NCBI RefSeq assembly: GCF_001280065.1
Contig: NZ_LGEA01000047.1
Location: 119,873-183,872 of the forward strand
Direction of reading: 5' to 3'
DNA from: Streptomyces sp. NRRL B-1140
GTDB lineage: Bacteria > Actinomycetota > Actinomycetes > Streptomycetales > Streptomycetaceae
Length of the DNA: 64,000 nucleotides
Notes under the pieces: generated by a model
Told to the model about the DNA's origin: nothing
Databases searched by the model: none
Seen by the model: only the letters and a program-made list of their open reading frames with translations
In this document: positions 39,593-48,847 of the stretch, in pieces
Position numbering within the stretch: the stretch's first letter is position 1
How the letters are laid out: the number at the start of each line of letters is the position of its first letter
Made by a program: the position numbers and the translations under genes

Positions 39593-42424
39593 ATGGGGGA
39601 ACGGCGGTGTCTGCTGGTGGGGTCGCAGTGCGACACACAGGAGCACCTCTCGCGTCTGGGCCGGGCGGTCACCGATCTCGACGCGGTGTTCCGGGACCCG
39701 GCCCTGGGCGGTTGCCGGCCGGCTCTTCCCGACGGCACCTCGCTCCTGCTCGATCCCGACGCCTCCGCCTTGGAGGAGGGCCTGCGCACCGCCGTCGCCC
39801 GGGCCTCGGCGGACGGCGCGACGCTGTTCGTCGCCTTCACCGGGCACGGATTCGCGACCGCTTCGGACTTCCACCTGATGACCCGGAAGTCGTCGGTCGG
39901 CAAGCCGGAGTCGGCGTACGCGCTCGGGAAGTCGTTCACCGACCTGCTCCTGGAACATCCGCACCTCGACGGGCTCGTCCTGGTACTCGACGCCTGTGAG
40001 TCCGGGCACGTCCTGACCGTGCTTGGGGACGTCTTCAAGGACATCGCCCGAAGCACGGGGAAGCGATTCGAGGTGCTCGTCTCCACCGGTTCCGGCGCCG
40101 CCTTCGCCTGCGCCTTCACCGCGGCCCTCGCCCGGCTCATGCGCAGCGGGACCGGAACGCCCCGGGCCTTCCTCACCGCGCACTCGGCGCTGCCCCTGCT
40201 GTGCGGGCAGCTACGCGCCCAGCACCCGTCCCATCGGGTCTACGACCGCGGAACCGAAGTCTCCTACAACGACCCCTCGTTGTGGCTGACCCTGAACGCC
40301 TCACGGGCCCGCCGCGGTATCGAGCGGCTGGCCGACCTGCTCACCTGGTACCGGCCGACCGCCGGGGCCGACACGCTGGCCGGGCAACTCGACGGCCATC
40401 GCGCCGTGGCGGTCACCGCGCCCGCCGGCCAGGGCAAGTCGGCGTTCGTCGCCTCGCAGGCCGCGCAGCACGACGCGGTGGCCGTCGTGACCGCTGCGAC
40501 GACGCCCGAGACCCTCGCCGAGGAACTGGCCCGTGACCTGCGCCGACTGCCAGGCTTCCCGGCGGCTGTCAGCACGTTCCGGCAGACCACGCCCGACGCG
40601 GTGCTGGCCGGCCTCGACGCGCTGCACGCCCAGGTCCTCGGCCCCCTCGCCCTCCTCGGGCAACCGGCACGCGTGGTCGTCGACGGGCTCGACCAGTTGA
40701 GCGCCACCGCGCACGATCCGGTGCTGGCGGGTTTGGACGACCTGGCGTCGAATCCGCGGCTGGAGCATGTGTCCCTCCTGGTCACCGCACGGACCGGGAC
40801 GCGACTGCCGCACGGTGCCCGGGAGTTCGCCCTCGGCACCGCCACCCGCGCCGAGCTGGCCTCCTACCTCACCGAGCGCGGGGTGCCCCCGCACCTGCAC
40901 GCGACCATCCTGGACCGCGCCGACGGCAACTGGCTGGCCGCACGCACCTACGCGGACGTCGCCGGCGCTCTGGAAACGGCGGACGACCTGCCGAGCTCCC
41001 TCGGCGCGGCGTTCGACCGATCCCTCGATGCGGCGAGGACCCGTCCGGACCGGGGCGACCCGCTCCTCGACGCGGTGCTGACCGTACTGGCGGCCGCGGG
41101 TCCGGGGCCCGTGCTGCCGATGTCCCTCCTCATGGAGGCCGTCCACTTGCTGGCGGGACCGGAGCCCGCCCACTTGGTGCGAGACGTCCTGGTGCGGCTC
41201 CAGGGACTGCTCGTGCGCTCCGCAGCGGGCACGGACGAGGAACTCGTGGGCTTCTTCCACGCCCTGCTCGTCGAACACCTCACCTCGGGTGACGACCTGG
41301 ACCTGTTCGAGGACCTCATGGGCCCACCGGAGCCGGACGGCACCGAGGAACCGCTGCCCCCGTCCCGCCGGGTCCGCGTGACCGACGGGCACGGCGCGCT
41401 GGCCGATGTGCTGCACGCCCGTGTGCCGCACCAGACACAGGGTCACGGGACCCAGCCGTTCGACTACGCCCTGGCGGCGGAGCCCGAGCATCTGTGGCGG
41501 GCCGGCCGGCAAAAGGCCGTACTGCACGGGCTGCAGTGCCGCACCGCGGCCCGCCCCGCCGACAACCTGGCCCGTTGGAGTGCGTGGCTGCCGCGCCTCA
41601 CCGACGCTTTCGGTGAGCGGAGCGCGGAGTCCCTGACAGCCCGTCACCAGCTGAGCGGCTGCACCGAGGCGACGGGACGGCGGGCCGAGGCGCTTGCCCT
41701 CGCACGCCGACTGGCCGACGACTGCCGAACAGCGCTCGGACCACGTCACACCGCGACGCTCGCTGTGCGCCACGACCTCATCCGGTGGGACGACGGGGGC
41801 GACCTCGACGAGCGCCTCGAGCAGGCTCACGCGCTCGTGTCCGACGTGCAGCAGGTCCACGGGCCCGCGCACGCCGACACGCTCGGAGCCCAGCAGACCG
41901 TCGCCTGGCTGATCGGCACGCGGGATCCGGCCCTCGGCCGGACCTACCTGGAGGAGATGCTGCCCACCGCCACCAGGGTGCTGGGGGCCGGTGACGCGCG
42001 CGTGCTCCTGCTGCGGCTGAACATCACCTACCGCCTGAAGCAGGAAGGCAGGCAGGAGGAGGCACGCAGCGCCCTCGCCGAACTCGTGCCCGAGATGGCG
42101 GCGCGCCTTCCGGCACACGACCGGCACGTCCTCACGGCCCGGGCCAACCTGGTCGAGCTCACGGCGGAGTGCGGGCGCCACGAGGAGGCTCTCGCCCAGT
42201 CGGCGGAGCTCGTGTCCGCGATGGAGCGGGTCTACGGCGACGAGCACCCCGACGTCCTCACGGTCCGCAGCAACTACGCCGTGCACCTGCTGCGCGCACA
42301 CCGGCGGTCCGAGGCCCTCGCCCTGCTGCGGCAGGTCGCGAACGACCAGACGCGGGTGCTGGGCGCCACGCACACCGTCACCCTGGCCACGCGTGCGTTC
42401 CTCAACCGGCTGGATGGAGGCTGA
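39593..42424 (+). CDS. Caspase-like peptidase fused to a STAND-type NTPase and TPR repeats
   Basis: 943-residue multidomain protein. Residues ~1-220 are a caspase-fold (C14) peptidase: catalytic His85 in FVAFTGHGF and Cys135 in LVLDACESGH. Residues ~240-560 are a P-loop NTPase: Walker A APAGQGKS (276-283), Walker B VVVDGLD (361-367) and a sensor-like LLVTARTGTRL. Residues ~680-940 are TPR repeats (ERSAESLTARHQLSGCTEAT, RHTATLAVRHDL, EHPDVLTVRSNYAVHLLRAH). The layout sensor repeats/NTPase switch/protease is that of STAND defence proteins, where the repeats sense a trigger and the NTPase activates the caspase. It is followed 5 bp later by a SLATT membrane protein. Confidence 0.88.
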   Translation: MGERRCLLVGSQCDTQEHLSRLGRAVTDLDAVFRDPALGGCRPALPDGTSLLLDPDASALEEGLRTAVARASADGATLFVAFTGHGFATASDFHLMTRKSSVGKPESAYALGKSFTDLLLEHPHLDGLVLVLDACESGHVLTVLGDVFKDIARSTGKRFEVLVSTGSGAAFACAFTAALARLMRSGTGTPRAFLTAHSALPLLCGQLRAQHPSHRVYDRGTEVSYNDPSLWLTLNASRARRGIERLADLLTWYRPTAGADTLAGQLDGHRAVAVTAPAGQGKSAFVASQAAQHDAVAVVTAATTPETLAEELARDLRRLPGFPAAVSTFRQTTPDAVLAGLDALHAQVLGPLALLGQPARVVVDGLDQLSATAHDPVLAGLDDLASNPRLEHVSLLVTARTGTRLPHGAREFALGTATRAELASYLTERGVPPHLHATILDRADGNWLAARTYADVAGALETADDLPSSLGAAFDRSLDAARTRPDRGDPLLDAVLTVLAAAGPGPVLPMSLLMEAVHLLAGPEPAHLVRDVLVRLQGLLVRSAAGTDEELVGFFHALLVEHLTSGDDLDLFEDLMGPPEPDGTEEPLPPSRRVRVTDGHGALADVLHARVPHQTQGHGTQPFDYALAAEPEHLWRAGRQKAVLHGLQCRTAARPADNLARWSAWLPRLTDAFGERSAESLTARHQLSGCTEATGRRAEALALARRLADDCRTALGPRHTATLAVRHDLIRWDDGGDLDERLEQAHALVSDVQQVHGPAHADTLGAQQTVAWLIGTRDPALGRTYLEEMLPTATRVLGAGDARVLLLRLNITYRLKQEGRQEEARSALAELVPEMAARLPAHDRHVLTARANLVELTAECGRHEEALAQSAELVSAMERVYGDEHPDVLTVRSNYAVHLLRAHRRSEALALLRQVANDQTRVLGATHTVTLATRAFLNRLDGG

Positions 42425-42429
42425 CCCCT

Positions 42430-42897
42430 TTGCCCGACGCATCTGCGCCCGACGCATCCGAGCCCGCCGCGCAGGACCTCTCCGAGCAGAGGGCCCGTCT
42501 GACGGCCAGTATTAAGCTGGCGATGCGACCACACGGCGGTAAACGCGACTCGCTGCTGCACAACGGCAGCACGATGGCGGCCATGGCCGCCACGACGGTG
42601 GCGACCGTGCTGCCGGTGGACTACTCCACCTGGGCCCGTGTGGCGGCGGGCGTGGCCACGTTCCTCATCGCGGTGGCCCGCGCCCTAGACTTCGGCGCAC
42701 GCTGGCGGTGGCACCTGAACATGCGCTCGCGCTACGCCGTCCTGCTCGACCGGGTGGACCAGGCGGCCCTGCTTCCGGCCGGCGAACAGGCCGGGGCTCT
42801 GCACCGGATCTACGAGGACCTGTTCAAGGTGCGGTCCCTGGAACGGGGCATCCCCGGGGTGAGCGCGTTCAGCAACTCACTGCCCGGCGGTTCATGA
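42430..42897 (+). CDS. SLATT-domain membrane protein
   Basis: 155 residues from TTG 42430 (GGAGG 9 nt upstream). Two adjacent transmembrane helices (MAAMAATTVATVLPVDYS and VAAGVATFLIAVARALDF) are flanked by charged helices, and the C-terminal part has RYAVLLDRVDQAALLPAGEQ. This is the SLATT architecture, described as a probable pore-forming or membrane-perturbing effector linked to nucleotide-dependent conflict systems. It lies 5 bp after the caspase-like gene, so the two are one unit: protease/NTPase/TPR plus membrane effector. Its 3' end overlaps that of the convergent trypsin-like gene by 6 bp. Confidence 0.8.
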   Translation: MPDASAPDASEPAAQDLSEQRARLTASIKLAMRPHGGKRDSLLHNGSTMAAMAATTVATVLPVDYSTWARVAAGVATFLIAVARALDFGARWRWHLNMRSRYAVLLDRVDQAALLPAGEQAGALHRIYEDLFKVRSLERGIPGVSAFSNSLPGGS

Positions 42898-45800
42898 GGA
42901 GGACCCGGTGCGGGGCTGAGCGAGCCCATACCAGTACCGGGCCTCGTCCTCGTCTCCCTCCGCGGACGCCACGTCGCCCAGCAGCGACAGCACGGCCGCA
43001 GGCAGCGGATGCTGAGCGGGCCCGGGCGGCTTCGCCGCCTCGGTCGTGGCGACGGACTCCTCCAGGGGGCGGAGGCCGGGCCGGGCCTGCGCCGGTTCGT
43101 CCTCCTCGGACACCTCCGGAGCCCACACCTCCCGGGCGCGCTCCCGCTGCCCCATGCTGAGCAGCAACTCGGCGAAGTCGTAACGGGAGGCGGACTCCGT
43201 CTCCGGATCGCCGCACGCGATGGCCTCCTCGAACCACGGACAGGCCTCCTCCGGCCTGCCGTCCGCGACCAGCACCTGCCCCAGCAATCGGAGTGCCTGC
43301 AGGCGGTGCTCGCCGTCATCGGAACGGGCCAGCGGCAGCAGGACCTCCTCCGCCTCTCGCAGCAGGCGCATACGGAACAGAGTGCTGCCCAGATACCGTC
43401 TCGCCAGCGGTTCGACGTCCGGGTCCCCGGTGTCCAGCGCGTCGGACAACAGACGCCGGGCCTCTTCCAGTTCGTTGTCGGAACGCCGTACGACGCCGAG
43501 CAGGGCGCCAGCCCGGGGCGCGGTCTCCGGATCCGCCACGCTGAGCGCGCCCTCGAGGAGTTCTCCGGCGGCCTGTACCTCGCCGACGTCCAGCAGGTAC
43601 TCGCCCATGCCGAGGTAGGCCACGGCGATCGCCTCCGCGTCGCCCGAGCGTTCCACGCCGAGCAGGAGTTCCTCGGCGGCCGCGGTGGATCCTTCACGCA
43701 GCAGGAGCACGCAGAGGTAGGCGCGGGCGACCTCGGTGACGTCCGAAGGCTGGTCCTCGACCACGGACCGCAGCAGTTCCCGGGCGTCATCGTTCTCTCC
43801 GTCGTCGAGCAGGAACTTCGCCAGCTGGAACCGGGCCATCTGAGCCACGGGCACCTCGCCCGTCTCGCCCGCCTGCCGCAGGTGACGCAGGCCCTCGGCG
43901 CGTCGGCCGCCGTGCACGTGAACCATGCCGAGCAGGGTGGTCGCCCAAGCCACGGCGGTGGCGTTGTCCGACTCGGCGACCACACGCAGCAGGCTCTCCG
44001 CCCGGGAGAAGTCCTCGTTGTCGGCGAGCATGACGGCGAGGTCGAGCCGGGCGATCAGCGACCACTCGCCGTGACCGGAGTCGATCGCGGCGCGGTAGGC
44101 CTCCTCGGCCTCCCTGACCCGGCCCTCAGCCGCCAGGATGTCACCGAGGATGTCCCCGGCGCGCGGCGCCTGCTCCGGGTGCCCGGAGTGCATCACCTCC
44201 GTCAGCAGTTCCCGTGCCCGGGTCGTGTCCGGCGCCTGGGCCGCGAGCAGGGCGGCCAGGTTGATGCGGGCCAGCTGCGTCCAGTCCCGGTGCCCGAAGC
44301 CGATCGCGACGCGGTAGGCCTCCTCGGCCTCCTGCGCGTGGCCTTCGGCCGCCAGGAGTTCGCCCAGGATGTCCGCCGCGCGCGGCGCCTGCTCCGGGTG
44401 CCGGGACCCGGTCACCTCCGCCAGCAACTCCCGCGCCCCGTCCAGGTCGTCCTGCTGGGTGGCCAGTACGAACGCCAGGTCGACACGGGCGGTGTGGGCC
44501 CAGTCCGGGTGGCCGGAACCGACCGCGCGGCCCAGCCATTCCCGGGCGGCTCCGGCGTCCTCCTGGGCGGTGTACCACTCGCCGAGGACACAGGCCGCCC
44601 GCGGTCCTTGGTCGGGGTGTCCCAGCTCGGCCACCTCGCGCAGCAGGGGCAACGCCCGTGCGTCGTCGCCTTGCTGGAGCAGTGCGATGCCGAGGGCGAC
44701 CTGGGCGACCGGGACGAGCAGCGGATGCCCGGAGCGCAGTACGGCCTCCAGCATCTCCTCGGCCTCCGCGTACCTGCCCTGCAGGATGTACAGCTCGCCG
44801 AGTCCCGACTGGGCCTGCGGGGCGGCATGGTATCCGCCGCTGTCGGCCGCCGATTTCAGCAGTTCCTCGGCTCGGTCGAGCTTGCCCTGGTGGGCGTAGA
44901 TTCCGCCGAGGTTCACCGAGGCCAGAGCGGTGATCTGGCCGGCGATCGACTCTCCAAGGGCCCGGGACAGGGCCCACGGCTGCTCCCCGAGCTCCGCGGA
45001 GTCGGCGCGGGCCGCACCCGCTCCGGCGCCGGGCTTGACCCGCTCACGGCCCGTCCGTCCGGCCGCTCGTACGTTGCGCGCCTCACCGGTCACCACGCGA
45101 AGCCACTGGGTCTGGGCCAGCGTCGTCACCTCGGTGTCCCCCGCCGCCAGTACCGCTTCCAGCAGTTCCTCGGCCCGTTCCGCCTCGCCCTGTTCCGCCA
45201 GCAGCCGGGCGAACCCGACCTGGGCCATCTGCGAGACCTGCGGGTCCCGGGAGGCCACGGCGGTCTCCAGCAGGGCTCGCGCCCCCGTGCGGTCACCGGT
45301 GACCATGAGCACCCCGGCCAGGTCGACCTGGGCCAGCGGGACCACGTCCTCCACTCCCGAGGAGGCCGCTGTGTCGAACAGGGCCGCCGAGCGCGCGAAG
45401 TCGCCCTGGTAGAGGTGTATCTCACCGAGTATCAGCGAAGCCCAGGCCGCGCTGTCCCGGTCTCCACTGGTCTGCACGACCTGCTGGAACATCCGCTCGG
45501 CAACCTCCGGCTCCTCGCGCATCAGGGCCACGTACGCGCTGTGCAGCAGGTCCGCGGCGGGCCGGCGTTCGGCGAGGTGCTCCCAGGCGAGGAGGGGCAC
45601 GGCGGCGGACGGGTCGTCGGAGCGGGTGTCCAGGTACTCGGACAGGTAGGGCGACCCGACGTACGCGGGCCCGCCGTCCGGGCCGGGGACGCGGTGCAGC
45701 AGGGCGATGCCGCCGGCGACCGGTTCGCGGGCCCAGGTCAGCCCGGTCAGGTACAGCTCGTCGTCGGCGTCGAACTGCGGTTGGTGTGCACCGAGGTAGG

Positions 45801-47274
45801 CGCCGAAGAGCTCGCGCAGCACGGTCTCGGGGACGGGCTCGGTCATGCCCATCCGCTGCCAGTCCGTGGCCGCCTTCACCAGGGCCCAGCCGGCGGGGCA
45901 GCTCTCGGCTCCGTCGGCGAAGCGCTGTTCCAGGGCGGGGGCGGCCACCATGAGTTCCCCGATGCCGCGGGCCGCGAAGTCCTCGCCCGGATACAGGTCC
46001 CGGGCGACCGCGGTGTCCGCCGCCCCCAGCCGCGACGGCAGTTCGACGGTGCGCGCCTTGCCGAGAACGGTCCGGGACACACGGCCGACGTCGTTCTCCA
46101 TGGCCGTCAGCGCGGCCCGTTGCTTGGCCGGGATGGTGGCGACGACGGTGACGGCGGGGTGCCGGCGCGTCAGCCGGTCTAGGATCTGCAGGTCCAGACC
46201 GCCGGGCCGCAGGTAGCGGTGCAGGTCGTCCAGCCAGAGCACGCTCGAGTCCTGCCCGGTCGGCAGCGTCAGCCGGCTGAGGTCGTCCAGTGCCCGCTGC
46301 TCCGGGCCGTCGGGACGCGGCACGATCAGCCGGGCCCCCGGAGACGTCCGCAGCAACGCCTCGTACAGGGTGCGGGACTTGCCGGCCTTGGAGCGGCCGG
46401 CCAGGACGACGAACCGGGACTCGGCGAGGGCGGCGTCCAGCTGCCCGTCCTGCGGATGCCGCGGCACGTAGGGTGCCTCGCCCGGACGGTTGCTGTACTT
46501 GGATCGCGAGACACCGATGTCGTACGGGTCCACCTCGTCGATCCGGGGGATCCGCCCGTCCCCGGCCAGCGGGATCCACAGCAGGCTCTCCAGCCGGTTG
46601 CGCAGTTCCCCCGTCGTCGCGTCGCGTACCTGCGCGGCGAGCGGGGGCCAGTACCGGACCAGCGTCTCGACCTTGATGGCGTAGGCCGTGCGCCGGTCGA
46701 CCTTGGACACGGAGTCACGGGCGACGAGCATCCCCACCACGCCCTGGCTGTTCATGTCCCACACCGGGGATCCGGAGAAGCCTTGTTCCAGTGCCCATCC
46801 GGTGTGCGGGCTCGCCTCCACCTGCAGCCACTCGCCGCCGGCATGGCCGATGATCTCGCCCCGGACGGGGACACCTTGGCGGGGATGCTCCTTGGGGTAG
46901 CCGTACGCGCGGAAACGGTGGTCCCAGGTGCCGGGGTCGGTGGTGCGCAGCGGTGCGGGCTCGGCTTCGGCCGGTGCCGGGGCACCGAGTTCCAGCACCG
47001 CTATGTCCCCGGAGTCGGACCCAGTGGCCGGGTGCCAGCCGTCGGGCACGACGGTGGCCGGGATCGCGCCGTGCTCCTGGGCGTACTGGAACTCGACGTA
47101 CACCGGATCGTCGGGCACACCGAGCACGCTGCCCGGCCGTACGACGTGCGCACAGGTCAGCACGTGGTGGGGGGTGACCAGCAGACCGGCGCCGACCGGG
47201 TTGTCGTCCCGGGAACGCCGGACGCTCACCAGCCAGGGGGGCCGCTCCCGCACGGCGGACACCGCTTCACTCAC
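42892..47274 (-). CDS. Trypsin-like protease fused to an NTPase and a long TPR array
   Basis: 1460-residue protein. Residues 1-210: trypsin-like serine protease with the full triad, His43 (VLTCAHVV), Asp90 (SGDIAVLEL) and Ser167 (EQGFSGSPVW). Residues ~250-560: P-loop NTPase with Walker A GRSKAGKS (293-300) and Walker B VLWLDD (345-350). Residues ~560-1430: about twenty TPR/SEL1-like repeats (SGHPEQAPRAADILGELLAA is one unit). No signal peptide, so a cytoplasmic protease held by an NTPase/TPR switch is likely. It starts at GTG 47274, overlapping the Trypco1 gene by 8 bp, and is therefore coupled to it. Confidence 0.88.
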   Translation of the reverse strand: MSEAVSAVRERPPWLVSVRRSRDDNPVGAGLLVTPHHVLTCAHVVRPGSVLGVPDDPVYVEFQYAQEHGAIPATVVPDGWHPATGSDSGDIAVLELGAPAPAEAEPAPLRTTDPGTWDHRFRAYGYPKEHPRQGVPVRGEIIGHAGGEWLQVEASPHTGWALEQGFSGSPVWDMNSQGVVGMLVARDSVSKVDRRTAYAIKVETLVRYWPPLAAQVRDATTGELRNRLESLLWIPLAGDGRIPRIDEVDPYDIGVSRSKYSNRPGEAPYVPRHPQDGQLDAALAESRFVVLAGRSKAGKSRTLYEALLRTSPGARLIVPRPDGPEQRALDDLSRLTLPTGQDSSVLWLDDLHRYLRPGGLDLQILDRLTRRHPAVTVVATIPAKQRAALTAMENDVGRVSRTVLGKARTVELPSRLGAADTAVARDLYPGEDFAARGIGELMVAAPALEQRFADGAESCPAGWALVKAATDWQRMGMTEPVPETVLRELFGAYLGAHQPQFDADDELYLTGLTWAREPVAGGIALLHRVPGPDGGPAYVGSPYLSEYLDTRSDDPSAAVPLLAWEHLAERRPAADLLHSAYVALMREEPEVAERMFQQVVQTSGDRDSAAWASLILGEIHLYQGDFARSAALFDTAASSGVEDVVPLAQVDLAGVLMVTGDRTGARALLETAVASRDPQVSQMAQVGFARLLAEQGEAERAEELLEAVLAAGDTEVTTLAQTQWLRVVTGEARNVRAAGRTGRERVKPGAGAGAARADSAELGEQPWALSRALGESIAGQITALASVNLGGIYAHQGKLDRAEELLKSAADSGGYHAAPQAQSGLGELYILQGRYAEAEEMLEAVLRSGHPLLVPVAQVALGIALLQQGDDARALPLLREVAELGHPDQGPRAACVLGEWYTAQEDAGAAREWLGRAVGSGHPDWAHTARVDLAFVLATQQDDLDGARELLAEVTGSRHPEQAPRAADILGELLAAEGHAQEAEEAYRVAIGFGHRDWTQLARINLAALLAAQAPDTTRARELLTEVMHSGHPEQAPRAGDILGDILAAEGRVREAEEAYRAAIDSGHGEWSLIARLDLAVMLADNEDFSRAESLLRVVAESDNATAVAWATTLLGMVHVHGGRRAEGLRHLRQAGETGEVPVAQMARFQLAKFLLDDGENDDARELLRSVVEDQPSDVTEVARAYLCVLLLREGSTAAAEELLLGVERSGDAEAIAVAYLGMGEYLLDVGEVQAAGELLEGALSVADPETAPRAGALLGVVRRSDNELEEARRLLSDALDTGDPDVEPLARRYLGSTLFRMRLLREAEEVLLPLARSDDGEHRLQALRLLGQVLVADGRPEEACPWFEEAIACGDPETESASRYDFAELLLSMGQRERAREVWAPEVSEEDEPAQARPGLRPLEESVATTEAAKPPGPAQHPLPAAVLSLLGDVASAEGDEDEARYWYGLAQPRTGSSS

Positions 47275-47596
47275 CGGGGGTTCGAGCGGGTCCGCTCCAC
47301 TGGAGCCTGACGCTGAAGTGGCCCTCGAGGGCCGTCCGGGCGACGACGACGCCGGACTCGGCGTTGAGCTTCATCCCGAACTCGACCTCGTACGCGTCCG
47401 GAGCGAGGGCTGCAACGGAGTCGACGACCGACCGGAGGGCGGGCCGGACCGAGGCCAGAGCCTCCTCCAACCGGCGGCCGGCCCGCACGACGCCGTTCGG
47501 ATCGCGGGAGATGAGCTCGAGTCCCGCGTCGTCGTCCTCCACCTCCACCATCAGCGACGCCCCGTCAGGACCATCGAATCGCACCAACTCGGCCAT
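47267..47596 (-). CDS. Trypco1 (CU044_2847-type) trypsin-co-occurring protein
   Basis: 109-residue small protein with the family core FDGPDGASLMVEVEDDD and YEVEFGMKLNAESGVVVART, ending FSVRLQWSG. It is the Trypco1/CU044_2847 type, named for its constant pairing with trypsin-like proteases in conflict loci, and is thought to be a substrate, sensor or adaptor of the protease. Here the pairing is literal: its stop overlaps the start of the trypsin/NTPase/TPR gene by 8 bp. No catalytic residues are seen. Confidence 0.85.
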   Translation of the reverse strand: MAELVRFDGPDGASLMVEVEDDDAGLELISRDPNGVVRAGRRLEEALASVRPALRSVVDSVAALAPDAYEVEFGMKLNAESGVVVARTALEGHFSVRLQWSGPARTPGE

Positions 47597-47783
47597 GAAT
47601 CCCCCGAATCAACTCCACCGGACGCTGTCCGTGCAGGATAGTGGGGGAACTCCGGCTGCGTGCGGGTTTGCGGTGATACGTCAGGGTCAGTCGGCCGCTG
47701 GGTCCGGAGCAGGCCGTGTCGCGCAGCGGCGGAGGCCTTACCAGGAACGACAAGGGTCCGCAGGGGATCCGTTGGGGGGCATC

Positions 47784-48755
47784 GTGGACGACAGCAGGCA
47801 GGGCATCGCGGACGCTCTGGCCGCCACCGGCACGACCGACCAGGAGGTCGCCCTGCGCGTACTCGGGCACGCCCTGCGGTGGGCCACGGCCGTGATACGC
47901 GGGCTTGACGGCGGGGCCGGGGGAAGCCACGCCCTCGCCGCTCTGTACGCGCTGGACGAGGCCTTGGAAAGCGGCCGGGACCTTGCCGAGGCGCTGCCGG
48001 GGCTGCTGGCCGCCGCCCGGCCGGGGGACCGGGTGGCGCGCGGCACGGACGAGTTGACGCGTGAGCTCGTGCAGACGGCCGACCGGGTCCGCGGCGAGCG
48101 CGAGACTCTGGAGAAGCTCGCGGCCTCGGAGGACACGCTGCGCCGCCGGCTCGCCGAGCACGAGGCGCTGCGTCGGCAGGTGGACGAGCTGCGCCGGCTG
48201 GAACGGCTCGTCGTGGCGCTGGACGCGCTGCGCGAGCAGCAGCAGATCATCGGCGCACGGCTGGCGGAGCTGCGGGGGCGGGACGCCGGTGTCGACGAGG
48301 CGCTGCGCACGAGCAGTGGCGCGCTGGTACGGCTCACCGAGGACCAGCTCTCGGTGCTGGCCCCGCAGACCCGGCAGGTGCTGGAACGGGCGGCGACGGC
48401 ACAGAGCGCGCTGGCCGCGGCGGAACGCGAGTGCCAGGCGAGCAGTGAAGAACTGGCCTCGTACCAGGACCGTTTGGAGAACGTCCACGCCGCCCAGGGC
48501 GCCCGGCTGGCCTCCCTGAACCGGCACGCCCGGGCCGACCGGGTGCTCGCCCGGGCACTGCGGGAGGCCACCGGTCCGGGCGGCACGACCGCCTCCGCAC
48601 CGCAGGAGCGTATGACGCCGGAGCAGGTGGAGGCCGTCGCGGACACCATCGAGCGGCGTCTCCGCGAGGCCGACGAGGCCCTCGCCGACGTACTGCGAGA
48701 GCGTGAGGAGCAGGACACACAAGGCCGCGACGTCATTCTGCGCACCACCGGCTGA
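47784..48755 (+). CDS. Coiled-coil protein of unknown function
   Basis: 323 residues from GTG 47784 (GGGGGG just upstream; TTG 47772 also possible). The first ~110 residues are a helical domain (VALRVLGHALRWATAVIRGL, ALYALDEALESGRDLAEALP). The rest is long charged coiled coil (RGERETLEKLAASEDTLRRR, LRRLERLVVALDALREQQQI, LAAAERECQASSEELASYQD). No membrane segment. It stands between the two blocks of the conflict region and converges with the eight-gene operon. A partner of the other coiled-coil protein at 51478-52887 is conceivable. Function unknown. Confidence 0.75.
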   Translation: MDDSRQGIADALAATGTTDQEVALRVLGHALRWATAVIRGLDGGAGGSHALAALYALDEALESGRDLAEALPGLLAAARPGDRVARGTDELTRELVQTADRVRGERETLEKLAASEDTLRRRLAEHEALRRQVDELRRLERLVVALDALREQQQIIGARLAELRGRDAGVDEALRTSSGALVRLTEDQLSVLAPQTRQVLERAATAQSALAAAERECQASSEELASYQDRLENVHAAQGARLASLNRHARADRVLARALREATGPGGTTASAPQERMTPEQVEAVADTIERRLREADEALADVLREREEQDTQGRDVILRTTG

Positions 48756-48847
48756 CCGGTCCCCCACCGCGCCCCGGCCGTGCAGGCCGCCCCGGCTGCT
48801 CGACACCGCTGGAACGCCCAACCGTCCGACAGCCGGCCCGGCACGGT

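Noticed and set aside
43009-46182. 1057-codon plus-strand frame inside the trypsin-like gene
   Set aside because: Shadow of the real minus-strand gene, typical of GC-rich third positions; no domains.
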